Assembly (NCBI RefSeq): GCF_020080835.1
Contig: NC_058165.1
Span: 2,455,771-2,519,770, forward strand
Reading direction: 5' to 3'
DNA: 64,000 nt
From: Cotesia glomerata
Taxonomy: Eukaryota > Arthropoda > Insecta > Hymenoptera > Braconidae
Below are positions 1 to 10,806 of the stretch, piece by piece. The notes beneath the pieces were generated by a model. The model was not told the origin of the DNA, ran no database searches, and was given only the letters and a program-made list of their open reading frames with translations. A program made the translations under genes and the position numbers. Position 1 is the first letter of the stretch, and each line of letters opens with the position of its first letter.

Positions 1-192
1 CGGCTCGAGGGAAATTTTTGTATTTTATTCAAACATTTACTCCAAAAAAACGATAATAAATTATAAATAAATTGAAAAAAAATTTTTTTTCCTCAAAATT
101 ACATTTTTTGATATTAAAGAATAAAATTATTAATTATTACTAATTATTATCAAAATAAAAATTAATTTTATTATAAAGATAATTTAAATCTT

Positions 193-780
193 CAGAAACT
201 AAAAAATTATAAATGCAATTTTTTAAAAATAATTTTTACAATTTTTTTGTTGAATAAATTAATTTAAAAATAAATTTTATTTGTTAGAAGCTCTAAAAAA
301 TTATAAATGCAATTTTTTGATAATAATATTTACAATTTTTTTTTTTAAATAAATTTTATTTGTTAGAAGCTCTAAAAAATTATAAATGCAATTTTTTGAT
401 AATAATATTTACAATTTTTTTTTTTAAATAAATTTTATTTGTTAGAAGCTCTAAAAAATTATAAATGCAATTTTTTAAAAATAATTTTTACAATTTTTTT
501 TTTAAATAATTTTATTTGTTAGAAGCTCTAAAAAATTATAAATGCAATTTTTTGATAATAATATTTACAATTTTTTTTTTAAATAAATTTTATTTGTTAG
601 AAGCTCTAAAAAATTATAAATGCAATTTTTTAAAAATAATTTTTTTTTTTAAATAATTTTATTTGTTAGAAGCTCTAAAAAATTATAAATGCAATTTTTT
701 GATAATAATATTTACAATTTTTTTTTTAAATAAATTTTATTTGTTAGAAGCTCTAAAAAATTATAAATGCAATTTAAAAA
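193..780. repeat. 79-bp minisatellite, about seven copies
   Basis: The phrase 'gttagaagctctaaaaaatt' recurs at roughly 283, 361, 441, 518, 597, 665 and 744, a period of 68-80 bases. Copies differ mainly in T-run length and in whether 'gataataat' or 'aaaataat' follows the conserved core. It lies upstream of the H2A.X promoter. I see no coding signal in it. Bases 1-192 are plain AT-rich DNA. Confidence 0.9.
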
Positions 781-1019
781 AAAATAAATTTATATAACTA
801 GTTAAATAAATTTTTATTGATTTTAATTCATTCTTTTCATAATAAATGTTGATTTTTTCCCTATAAAAAAATAAAAATAACAATTTTTGCTCTCTTTGCA
901 TACTTAATTGTCTTTTAAAATTATAATTACCTCAAATTATGATTAAAAACGCTAAACTAGTTAATTTTTAAAGAAAAAAAAAAATTGTGTCTGCTAATTT
1001 CAGTGATTAAAATTTAAAT

Positions 1020-1273
1020 TTAAATTTACCGCGCAAATTATTCAAAAAATATGGCGGCAATTCAGCCTTAACTTTTATTATAAAAATTAAAAATAAGCCT
1101 TAAGTATCACACAATTAATTTATTTTTTTTCCTCCAGATGTCGCTTCAGCAGAGCTTCTAGAATTTTCTCCAACTTTAAACCTCAAATCATTATTCCTTC
1201 CTTCGCCATTCTGATAGAAACTTTTGTCAGTTAAGCATCTTTTCAATTTGTTTTATTTTATTAAAATCTCAAA
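1020..1273 (+). promoter_or_regulatory. Probable H2A.X promoter and 5'UTR
   Basis: About 250 bases before the H2A.X start codon contain the only GC-bearing motifs nearby: an E2F-like 'accgcgcaaatt' near 1028 and a YY1/Pho-like 'atatggcggc' near 1049. From about 1130 to 1270 composition is more balanced, like a transcribed leader. No clear TATA box was seen. The assignment rests on position and motif likeness only. Confidence 0.4.
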
Positions 1274-4100
1274 ATGTCTGGCCGTGGAAAAGGAGGTAAT
1301 ATAAATTTATTAATCACATTTATATATAACAAATATAATATTAATATTTATAAATTTTCAGTCTTTAAATATTAATTTTTTAGACAGACATTAATTAATA
1401 TTTAAAAAAAATTTATAATATTAAAGTTAGAGGACATTTTTATTTTTTTTTATTTATTAAATTAGAGCAAAAAAGTATTTATTAAAAATTACACTTAAAA
1501 TTTTTCAATTTTTTTTTTAAATTAAATTTTTTTTAATGAAAATTTTTAATTATTAATTTAATATTTTTTTACAGGCAAAGCAAAGGGAAAGTCAAAGACC
1601 CGTAGTAGCCGCGCGGGTCTCCAATTTCCAGTTGGACGTGTTCACCGTCTTCTTCGCAAAGGAAATTATGCTGAGAGAGTTGGTGCAGGTGCTCCGGTAT
1701 ATTTATCCGCCGTTTTGGAATATTTAGCCGCTGAAGTACTCGAGTTAGCTGGAAACGCCGCTCGGGACAACAAAAAATCAAGGTACGCGCCAAAATAAAA
1801 TATTTTACCGCCAATTTGTTATTTTTATAATTAATATTGAAAACTAGATAGTTAATTTTTTTATTGAAAAAAAAATATTTGTTTTAATATTTAAAAAGAA
1901 TTTTATTTTAATATCTGAGAATTAAATTATTAATTAATAAGTCAATAGTTAGAGAAAAATGCGCGCGAAAAAAATTTACACGTGGCCGCGCGCAAAAGTA
2001 AGATGGCCGCAAAATTGGCGCTAAAGTTAGCGTCATGTGTGGACTGTAAACACCTGTTAGTTTTTTTTTTTTTCTTATTTTTAGAATTTATTTTTTATTT
2101 TTAATCTTTTGAGATTTTTATTTAAAAAAAAAATATTTATATATATTAGGAAATTAAATAAAAAAAAAATTTTTTTTAATTTGATAAATATACTGAAAAT
2201 AATTATGATACTAAAATTGAAGGACAACTATTAATTTTTTAATAAAAATGTTGCAAGAAAAATTTGTTAGAAATAATGATTTTATTTTTAGAAGCTCAAA
2301 TAAATAATAAAAGCAATTTTTTAAAAATAATAATTTAGACTTGATTTAATTTTAAATAGATAATCAATATAATTTACATTATTAAGAGAATAATAAAAAT
2401 TTCTAGGAGAGTCTAATGATAGAATCGGTTTTTTAAGTGAAATTTAGTGTCATTACAAAGGTCTTGACTTGAATTTATGCTTTTTAGAGGTTTCATATCA
2501 TTCTCATTGATAGTCAATTTATTATGATAAGTATTTAGGTTGTATTTGAAAATACTCTATCTCTAGGCACATAATTAGGAAATGGCCTTTTATCTTGTGA
2601 ACTATTGATATTTTTAAAGATATAAGCTCATCTCGATAATATACTCATTGGGACCTTTCATTTGAGTACCCACATCATTTTTTCATATATTTTATATATT
2701 TATATATATTATATATATGTATATATGAAAAATATATCAAAAATGATGTTGGTACTCGAATGAAAGCTCTTGATGAATGTAACATCAAAATGAGCTTATA
2801 TCTTTAAAAATGTCAGTATTTGACGAGATACAAAGTCATTTCTTAATTATTGTCATTTTTTAAGATATAAAACTCATTTCGATGTTACGCTTATTGAGAT
2901 TTTTTATTTGAGTACCCACATGGCTTTTTTTATATATTTTATATATATGGTATTTGTGAAATATATAAATATATGAAATATATGAAAAATTGATGTGGGT
3001 ACTCAAATGAAAGGTCTTGATGAGTGTAACATCGGGATGAGCTTATATCTTTAAAAATGTCAGTATTTGACAAGATCCAAGGTCATTTCTTAATAATTGT
3101 CATTTTTTAAGATATAAACTCATTTCGATGTTACACTCATCGAGACCTTTTATTTGAGTACCCACATGGCTTTTTTTATATATTTTATATATATGGTATT
3201 TGTGAAATATATAAATATAAGAAATATATGAAAAATTGATGTGGGTACTCAAATGAAAGGTCTTGATGAGTGTAACATCGGGATGAGCTTATATCTTTAA
3301 AAATGTCAATAATTAAGAAATTACCTTGTATTTTGAGAACTATTGACATTTTTAAAGATATAAGCTCACCCCGATATTACACTCATCAAGACCTTTCATT
3401 CGAGTACCAACATCATTTTTTCATATATTTTATATATTTATATATATGTATATATGAAAAATATATCAAAAATGCATGTGGGTACTCAAGTAAAAGCTCT
3501 TTATGAGTGTAACATCAAGATAAGCTTATATCTTTATAAATGTCAATAGTTAAGAAAGTACAGTGCAATTTTACAAAGTTCATTATTTAATAAAGCAAAA
3601 TTTTATTTATTTATAGTCTACAAGTCACGGCAGTCACATAGTGACTGCAAGGTTTGCTAGTTAATAATTATTAAAATTATTTTGTATTGATTAAAATATT
3701 ATTTTTAATCTTAGTGATTAATTTTTTTATAAAAAAAAAAAAAAATTATTCTTTAAAATTATCTCTATTTTGACTAAAATAAAGTAACAGTTTAGAAATT
3801 CTTTTTTTTTTTAAAGCAAAATAATTAATTATTTATCAATATAAATTTTCTTTAAAAATTTTAAAATTCTCATAAAAAATTAAAATATTAATACTGAATA
3901 TTTTTATTCACAGAATTATCCCTCGTCACATCCAACTGGCAATCCGTAACGACGAAGAATTAAATAAATTATTGTCCGGAGTGACAATTTCCCAAGGAGG
4001 AGTTCTTCCTAACATCCAGGCTGTCTTGTTACCCAAGAAGACCTCCACCGGTGGTGGCGGATCAAGTGGCAAAGGCGACAAAGCTTCCCAGGAATTTTAG
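1274..4100 (+). CDS. Histone H2A.X-type variant (three exons)
   Basis: Core nucleosomal histone, 138 residues. Exons 1274-1295, 1575-1782 and 3914-4100, joined at GT/AG introns with the frame kept (417 nt). The protein opens MSGRGKGGKAKGKSK and carries the H2A core (AGLQFPVGRVHRLLRKGNYA, the acidic-patch region LEYLAAEVLELAGNAARDNK, then the docking region with LLPKKT). It ends in K-A-S-Q-E-F. The terminal SQE plus an aromatic residue is the H2A.X signature, phosphorylated by ATM/ATR-type kinases at DNA breaks. The core follows canonical H2A rather than H2A.Z, so in contrast to Drosophila H2Av the X function sits on a canonical-type backbone. Introns and AATAAA signals near 4318, with no histone stem-loop seen, suggest a polyadenylated, replication-independent gene. 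Intron 2 holds a Helitron-like element. Confidence 0.93.
1958..2052. promoter_or_regulatory. GC-motif island inside H2A.X intron 2
   Basis: Within otherwise over 80% AT intron sequence this patch packs 'gcgcgc' twice, an E-box 'cacgtg', a YY1/Pho-like 'aagatggccgc' and an E2F-like 'ttggcgc' near 2016. The cluster could be an intronic enhancer or alternative promoter. Motif resemblance is all that supports this. Confidence 0.3.
2373..3660 (+). mobile_element. Helitron-like non-autonomous element, copy H1 (H2A.X intron 2)
   Basis: The left end resembles the family start (consensus A|TCTATATTATTAAGA; here TTTACATTATTAAGA). The right end is a hairpin 'gcagtcac-ata-gtgactgc', a short spacer and GCTAG directly before T. 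A terminal hairpin followed by CTAG and insertion between A and T are Helitron hallmarks. The interior is a tandem series of roughly 250-bp monomers. Each is an imperfect palindrome: 'agcttatatctttaaa' and its complement bound it, and 'gtgggtactcaaatgaaag' faces its own complement. No Rep/helicase ORF is present, so it is non-autonomous. No target-site duplication is expected or seen. Confidence 0.8.
3661..3913. other. Rest of H2A.X intron 2, no feature
   Basis: AT-rich intron DNA between the Helitron and the acceptor (TTCACAG) of exon 3. I see nothing else in it. Confidence 0.6.
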
Positions 4101-4539
4101 TTTTAGTTTCTTAAATTAATTAATCATCAATTATTCATTTATAATTTTTTAAGTGCCTTATTTTAAAGATTTTAAGTATTAAGATTATATTTTCATACTC
4201 GACGTAAATCAAAAGAAAATGAAACAGTGTCTATGCTTGTTTACGTATTTTTAAATAATTGTATTTGTTAACATTGTGTGTACATGAAATGAAAAAAACA
4301 AATAATTATATTTAATTTAATAAATTTTTCCTGTAATGTAATATTTTAACAAAAATACTTAAAATAATTCTGCTGTAAAATAAAAAATAAATAATAAGTT
4401 AAGGAAGTTTAATGTTTGATAAAATATAAATCTTACTGTCATTTTTATACAATTGATTAATAAATTACATTTTTTTTTTAAATAAAATTTTTATTTATAA
4501 ATTTAATTTTAAGTAATTTTTTTATTTATATTTATTTTA

Positions 4540-4850
4540 TTTATTTATTTCTTTATTAACAAAACCTGACAGCCTGTATGGCCAGTTATGAGATTACAAA
4601 AAGATACATTAATATATGTTGTAAAGTGTTTTACACATGTTGCAATAAGTAAATAAAAAAAAAAGAAAAATATAAGTTATAGATGATAGGTGTTTGACTC
4701 TGATGTACATAATACTATTCGTATATAATACTGTATTTATTATTAAATTACTATAGATTAGATAAACTCAATATAATATGTATGATTATATTCAAACAAC
4801 AAATACGTAAAAGGTCATTTATTTATTTAGTTCAATATAATGAGACTCAA
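4540..4850 (-). mobile_element. LINE 3' tail remnant
   Basis: Read on the minus strand, the block ends in 'ttgttaataaagaaataaat' followed by further AAAT/AATA repeats. That is the tail type of insect non-LTR retrotransposons, and it resembles the tail of the LINE fragment at 13306-14280. No reverse transcriptase codons remain, so only the 3' end survives. The family is unassigned. Confidence 0.4.
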
Positions 4851-4902
4851 CAGCTGTAGAGACGTTTAAGGATGTTTTTTGAACCCAGTCATTTTTTTAT
4901 AA

Positions 4903-5313
4903 GAATAAATAATAGTTTAAAAAAACTAAAAACACGCTTTTTATAAAAAACCAAACTAAAAAATAGAAAATAAATTTAAATTAAGAATAGTGTTAAAAAT
5001 TTCAATAAATATAAATTAATAATAGTGTAAATAAAAAAAATGTATTTTATTTAAAAAAAAGCGTGAGGTGCATGGTGTCAATAGTTATAAATATTTTATT
5101 GACAGATATGAGTAGAGCGATTGTCATTTTGATAATATCTTAAAAAGCACCCCACGCTTTTTTTAAAATAAAATACATTTTTTTTATTTACACTATTATT
5201 AATTTATATTTATTGAAATTTTTAACACTATTCTTAATTTAAATTTATTTTCTATTTTTTAGTTTGGTTTTCTATAAAAAGCGTGTTTTTAGTTTTTAAA
5301 CTATTATTTATTT
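4903..5313. repeat. Fold-back element with arms of about 170 bp
   Basis: Bases 4903-5060 and 5155-5313 are near-perfect reverse complements. Both arms contain a motif like 'aaaaaagcgtg', the block 'taataatagtgtaaataaaa' and 'tttagtttggttt' or its complement. They are separated by a spacer of about 95 bases starting 'gcgtgaggtgcatggtgtca'. A partial extra arm copy follows at 5305-5380. Fold-back or MITE-type DNA element; no ORF. It sits beside a dispersed repeat whose second copy lies at 52.3 kb. Confidence 0.85.
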
Positions 5314-5394
5314 TTACTTTTAGTTTGGTTTATTTATAAAAGCGTGATTTTTTAGTTTTTTTAAACTATTATTTGTTGATTATCAAAAATATTC

Positions 5395-5635
5395 AGGCGC
5401 GCAAATTACCCACGGAGAGTTACATACTGACATACTGACATACTGACATACAAGTGAAGCTAATAAATAATAATTATTTATAAATATTATAAATACGGGG
5501 AATCAGAGTTCGATTTCGGAGAGCGAGCCTGAGAAACGGCTACCAGAACCAAGGAAGGCCGCAGGCGCGCAGATTACCCACGGAGAGTTACTGACATACT
5601 GACAAACTGACATACAAGTGAAGCTAATATAAAGC
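5395..5635. repeat. Two direct copies of a 65-70 bp unit with TACTGACA microsatellite
   Basis: 'aggcgcgcaaattacccac' at 5395 and 'aggcgcgcagattacccac' at 5564 each lead into 'ggagagtta', two to three 'catactga' repeats and 'catacaagtgaagctaata'. The intervening 100 bases contain GC-richer text ('ggctaccagaaccaaggaag'). The element class is not recognised. Confidence 0.75.
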
Positions 5636-6020
5636 GTGTAAAAATTGTTATTTTGTTACGAAAAAAAATTTATTACGAAAGTAAAAAAACATTTCTATTT
5701 GGAGCATTGAAAACTAAAATGAAATAAATTTTGGTTTTTTTGCTATAAATTCGTAAACCACTGAAATATCAGTCCCCTGGGCTGTCCCATTCCCAAAATT
5801 AAAACTTTAACATTCAATTTTAAGTTATTCGTCAATAATATATAATTTGTTCCATAATGTTTATAAACTTAATTAGTTAACTAACAATCTTCTTCAATAA
5901 AAAGTACCGAAAATTAATTTGTTTCATTAAAATTCATTAAACCAAAGTTTGTCCCAGGCATTTTAAGAACAGTCCTCTGCCAGAAGTTCAAAGCCAAAAA
6001 AAAATCCAGCGTGTTTTAAA
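5636..6020. repeat. Dispersed repeat, copy 1 (second copy near 52.36 kb)
   Basis: About 375 bases from 'aaaattgttattttgttacg' to 'aaatccagcgtgtt' recur at 52365-52745 with over 90% identity by eye. Both copies contain 'cctgggctgtcccattccca' and end in 'aaatccagcgtgtt'. Both regions also start further left at an 'aaggatgttttttg' motif (4868 and 52331). It is a transposon family without a coding region here. Class unknown. Confidence 0.85.
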
Positions 6021-6138
6021 TTTTTTTCCTTAATATTTACTGTCTTTAATGTTTTTTTAATCTAAAAAATTTTTTGTACTTCGTTTTTTTTTTTCGATTC
6101 AATAGTTTTTTGTAAAAATTGAATTATTATAGTTTGTA

Positions 6139-6379
6139 CACTGATAAAAAAATTGACTTGACTCAAGAGCCAAACTCTTGGACCAAGAATACCATTTTGA
6201 AGAAAATGATATTCTTAAGTCAAGAGAATAAATTCTTGAGCTAAGAAATTATTCTTGGTCTAAGAAAATTTTCTTGAGTCAAGAATTTATTCTCTTGACT
6301 CAAGAAAATATTTTTCTTCAAAATGGAATTCTTGGTTCAAGAGTTTGGCTCTTGAGTCAAGTCAATTTTTTTATCAGTG
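6139..6379. mobile_element. Full-length palindromic MITE with TA target duplication
   Basis: A 241-bp element whose two halves are near-perfect reverse complements, starting CACTGATAAAAAAATTGACT and ending in the complement. It is flanked on each side by TA (6137-6138 and 6380-6381). Long palindromic termini and a TA duplication fit a Tc1/mariner-derived MITE. Near identity of the arms suggests recent insertion. The same CACTGATA start is found at about 51611. Confidence 0.9.
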
Positions 6380-6444
6380 TAACAATAGTTGGACGTGTAC
6401 TTGGCGCGGCGGTTTACAGTGAAACTGTTTTTTGTGGGATTATA

Positions 6445-6512
6445 TCTTTTGCAGGCCTCATAGCGCGAAGCGCGTGAGGTTTGCACGCCTCATAGCGCGA
6501 AGCGCGTGAGGT
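6445..6512. repeat. Two tandem copies of a GC-rich hairpin (GCGCGAAGCGCG)
   Basis: 'cctcatagcgcgaagcgcgt' + 'gagg' occurs twice in 65 bases, separated by 'tttgcacg'. Each copy can fold into a stem of about 10 bp with a GAA-type loop. It is strikingly GC-rich for this locus and might be the end of an unrecognised mobile element. Confidence 0.7.
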
Positions 6513-7099
6513 TGTGCTTTATATTCGACTCATCAAGATCAAGCAATTTTTTGATCTTTAAATGTCTCTATCACAACCATATTACACTTATACAATAATA
6601 TAAGTAGATGTACACTGAAAAAACACTTAAATTAAACCATCTTTTACTTTCTAAAATCATTTCATGTAGCTATTTTGAAAAAAAAAAACGTTTTGAAAAA
6701 AATTTTACGTGGACGTCCGGATGTCACTCCATTTTGGATGTAACAACGATTACTCCCGAACAAATTGATAATTCAAGACCGGACCTTTTTTATTAGTTTA
6801 AGAATTCGATGAACTGGGTCCGTATTTCATATCAGTGGCCTAGTATACATATTTTTTTTTAATTGAATTTTTATTAAGATTCACTACGATAAAACCGTAA
6901 AAGCCAAACAAACTTTTCTTATTTGTCACGTGAAAACTATGGCGCCACTTGACCAAGCTAGATATTTTTAGACTAAGTGCGCATATGACAAGAAAAAAGG
7001 GCGCTGATATTTAAAAAAAAGAAATTAAGAAATTACTTAATTATATATTTTTTTTTTAATCAATTACAAAATTAATTTTTTTCTTAAAAAATGAATCAG

Positions 7100-7195
7100 A
7101 GTTTTAAGGCGTGCACTTTTGAATTTTCCAAACTTTTATACCTTTAATGTATATTGCCGCTTGCCGTAAAATAAATAAATAAATAAATAATAATG
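7100..7195 (+). mobile_element. LINE 3' tail with (ATAA)n
   Basis: 'tgtatattgccgcttgccgt' runs into 'aaaataaataaataaataa'. This is the typical 3' terminus of a short, 5'-truncated non-LTR retrotransposon. No coding part remains. Confidence 0.45.
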
Positions 7196-7419
7196 AGTAT
7201 TAGCAATTGTCTGAGACGTGAAAAAATATATAGATGACTATAGTTATTTTAGAGACGTTAAAAGAGTTGCAAGTACGTTGGCGCTACGACTAAGAATGCT
7301 GATTGTAGCTCATGAAATCAAAAGCACAGTTGTCAGCAATATAACTATAAAAGTTGCGAAAATAGCAAAAGCTAAGAATTTTAACAGAGCACCTCGGATT
7401 TTAATTTAATCTAACATGT

Positions 7420-7545
7420 TTGCACTTTTTCTTTTTTTTTTATTTCTACATGTCAATTAATTTTTTTTTTTAATTTTATGTAACTGTGATTCTCCCTTGC
7501 CATGGGAACATGTAGTCCTTTGAAGGAATATAATATTATTATAAG
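7420..7545 (+). mobile_element. LINE-like 3' end
   Basis: 'gattctcccttgccatggga' followed by 'acatgtagtcctttgaagga' and 'atataatattattata' looks like a non-LTR retrotransposon 3'UTR and simple tail. The 63-codon open frame at 7218-7409 just before it could belong to the same fragment, but I cannot recognise a domain in it. Confidence 0.4.
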
Positions 7546-8190
7546 TAATTTTTAAAAAAATTTTAAATAAATTAAGAAACAATACAAGTAAAATTAATAA
7601 TTTAATAAACATCTGAAAATTTTTATAACTATTAAATTATAATGAAAGAAAATTTTAAAAGTAAAAATTTTAAGTGAAAATTTTTTATAATATTTTTTTT
7701 TTATACACTTATAATAATTATTTTTTTTTTACATTTAAAAAATCAAATTTTATTGCTAATAATTATTTTTGAAATTTTCCCGCCATTTCTAAAGAGCTCG
7801 TTTTTGCGAAATAATTTAAAATTATTCGGCAAAATTCGGAAAAATCTCGAACCGGACGGCCTAATTATCATTAATGCTGATTTTTATTTTCCGAGTAAAA
7901 AATTCAATTTTTTTATATTTATTAAAAAGTATTTTTTAACAAATTGATAAAATAAAAAATTATTTAAAAATAGAAAATCATTTAAAACATTTTTTAAAAT
8001 TGCAAAAAAAAATTAAACTTGTAAAAAAAAGCGCGCAGTTAATAAACGCCGATTTGGAAAAAATAGTCCGTAAAAAAAATTAATTTAAATAAAATTTTAA
8101 AAAAGAAAATTTTCAAATTAAGTTTATAAAAAAAATTATTTTTATATTTTTATTTATTATTTTAATAAAATAAAATAAGATCTTTATTTT
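7546..8190. other. AT-rich spacer, no gene seen
   Basis: Low-complexity AT-rich DNA. A 64-codon frame at 7753-7947 is A/T-driven and has no recognisable motif. Nothing else is supported. Confidence 0.5.
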
Positions 8191-8194
8191 TTAT

Positions 8195-8486
8195 TAGATT
8201 GTTCTTTCCGGGGGCGCGAACTAGAACTTTTAGAACAGAAAGCGCATTGATACACCGGATATAAGTTCTATGCTGTTAAAGGTGTTAAAGATGGTCAGGT
8301 GGTCGAGTCCATTTTTGAGCGGGCTTAATAGAATAGTTCAACCATTTTTCAGGTAGATAGATCATTAGTGTGGTTGATCATTACAGTGTAAAGTACTTAC
8401 TGTTTACTTACTTTCTTTCTAACACAACATAAACACGTGGTTTATCTAAATTTGCTTTAAAGTTTAAACTTTTAAAAATACTAAAG
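8195..8486 (+). promoter_or_regulatory. Probable cyclin T promoter and 5'UTR exon
   Basis: A block of balanced composition, starting 'ttctttccgggggcgcgaac', lies upstream of cyclin T and ends in a strong donor (ACTAAAG|GTAAGA at 8486/8487). The next clear acceptor is TATTCTTTAG at 11700, four bases before the cyclin T ATG. A 5'UTR exon spliced over a 3.2-kb intron is the simplest reading. No RNA evidence is available. Confidence 0.5.
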
Positions 8487-9235
8487 GTAAGAAATTATTT
8501 TTGATTATTTTATTTAAATTTTTGGAAAATAAAATTCTTAAATTAAAATTAATTAACTATTTTGTAGAAAAAAAAAATGGATTTTTAATTTTCTTTTTTT
8601 TTGCATGGGTGAATTTTTTTGGGTTTGAAATATAACATCTGGATTTTCTTTGGTAGTTTTTACAAATTTTTTTTGTTTTTTTTAATTAATTATTAATTTT
8701 TTTTTAATTAATCATAAATATGAATAAAAAAAAAAATTACTATATCAAAAAGTACTTTAATTCGCAACGTTGCGAAAATTTCTATCGTTTAATTATTTTT
8801 TCAGAGTATATAAAAATTAAATAAAATTTTATGAAAATTTATTAAAAATATACATTAAATTTTTTAAAATAAATAGTATAAATATTTAATTTACAATTTT
8901 TATATCGAATATAATTTATAGTGTTTGTATTAAGTATATTTTAAAATATTATAGAGGATATTGATGTCTTAAAAGGACCACGTGTTTTTAAAATACGTGT
9001 TATCTATATAATATTAATAATATACATATATTTTGTTTGATTTTAAGAATTTGGCAACTCGGTTGAAATTTAACAAAATTTAACAAAAAAAATTTTTCTT
9101 TTTAAGTAAAGAAAATTATAATTATTTTATTGGGGTTTTGTAGATTACTAACTATATATTGTAACTAACAAAAATTTCTTAATGATACTCTAACAATAAC
9201 AACAACAACAATTATAATAATAATAATAATATATC
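8487..9235. other. First part of the presumed cyclin T 5'UTR intron
   Basis: AT-rich intron DNA with homopolymer runs and an (AAC/AAT)n stretch at 9195-9233. No gene or defined element seen. Confidence 0.4.
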
Positions 9236-10806
9236 GCTCGCCAAAAGGTAAAAGGGCGCATAATTTTTTTTTTATCACCAATCGACTGGTTGACATATTC
9301 TTCGTCTAAAAATGAAGCATCGATTTCCTAAAGCTAACCCTGATTAAGAAATATGATTTGGAATGATTCGAAAAATTTTAATAATTTCATATTGTATGAT
9401 ATCGCAAAATTATGATTCACAATTATTCAAAATGATTCAAAATTCTTAGTTCCGAATCATTTTGAATCATAATTATATTATTCAAAATTACTCAAAGTTT
9501 TTAGTAGTATATGATTTTAAATCATAATTATATTATTTGAAATTATTTAAAATGATTCAAAATTCTTAGCTGTCCATAATTTTGAACCATAACTTTATGA
9601 CTTAAAATAACTCGAAATGATTTAGAATTGCTCATTTTGAATACTTAAAAATTGCTCATTTTAAATACTTAAAATTGTAAAATTATGATTTAAATTAATT
9701 CAAAATAACTTGAAATTTAATTTCTATTAATTTTAAATTATTTTTTCGACATTATTATTAGAAATAATTTATTGCTTTTATAATCGACATGATCAAGTTT
9801 ACGTAAAGGTAACAGTAGCTGCAGTAGAAAAATTTGATATTTTTGAACATATATTTGTTATAAAAGAGTGGGAAAATAAATTTACAATTATAGATATAAA
9901 AAAAATAGTATCAAAAATGGTATTTATTAGAGTAGAAAATTTATCTTTGATTTCTATGACTGACTATGTATGTCTACAACCCAATAGTTTTGAGGTTCAA
10001 TAAAAAATAAGATTATACCTATGTAACAATGACAATTCAATCTTTTGTATCCCTATAACGACACCTTCATTACCATTCTATTTATCAAACTAATAACAAT
10101 TAAATGATTATGATCACTCTGGGATCGAAAATATTAAAAGAAATTTATAAAATTTAAAATTACCCAAACGAGCTTTCAATGTTATTCAGTATTATTTAAG
10201 ATGATTTGGAAGTTGGAATCATTTCAAATAATATTAAATCATCTGGAAAACCAGAAATTATAATATTATTTCATCATTCAATATTATTCAAAATGATTCG
10301 AACGTTTAAATTATGCTAAATAATTTTATATCATCTGAAGAACCAGAAATTTCTATATTATTTTATCATTCAATATTATTCAAAATGATTTGGAAGTTGA
10401 AATCATTTAAAATAATATTAAATCATCTGATGAACCAGAATTTTCAATATTATTTTATCATTCAATATTATTCAAAATGATTTGGAAGTTGAAATCATTT
10501 CAAATAATTTTAAATCATCTAGAAAACCAGAAATTATAATATTATTTTATCATTCAATATTATTCAAAATGATTTGGAAGTTGAAATCATTTCAAATCAT
10601 TTTAAATCATAAAATAATATTACATTTTTTTATTATTTGATATGATATAAAATGATTCGTTGTAAAATTTATGCTTGAAAGTCAAATCATCCTGACAATT
10701 TGGGATGATTTGAAATGATTAAACCCGCGTCTTTTCGAATCATTCCAAATGAGATTTCTTAATCAGGGAAGAGAGCGTATGTCTCTTATTATGCGCCCTT
10801 TTAGCT
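9236..10806. mobile_element. Nested inverted-repeat DNA element in the cyclin T intron
   Basis: The inner element runs 9338-10768 (1.43 kb). Its ends, CCCTGATTAAGAAAT then ATTTGGAATGATTCG on the left and the complement on the right, are inverted repeats of about 37 bp. An outer 15-bp inverted repeat (AAAGGGCGCATAAT at 9251, complement near 10788) surrounds it. The interior has no transposase frame. It consists of degenerate 'aaatgattcaaaatgattc' text, with a roughly 100-bp unit ('tattattcaaaatgatttgg', 'aagttgaaatcatttcaaat') repeated four to five times at 10200-10620. I could not define a target-site duplication. Confidence 0.7.

Noticed and set aside
1569..1814. Minus-strand frame over H2A.X exon 2
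   Set aside because: Shadow of a conserved histone exon.
2373..3660. CRISPR array or bacterial-type repeat
   Set aside because: The repeats are long palindromic monomers within a Helitron-like element in a eukaryotic intron; no short spaced direct repeats.
7218..7409. 63-codon frame as a small gene
   Set aside because: Uses a GTG start, lies between two LINE tails and shows no motif; too weak to annotate.
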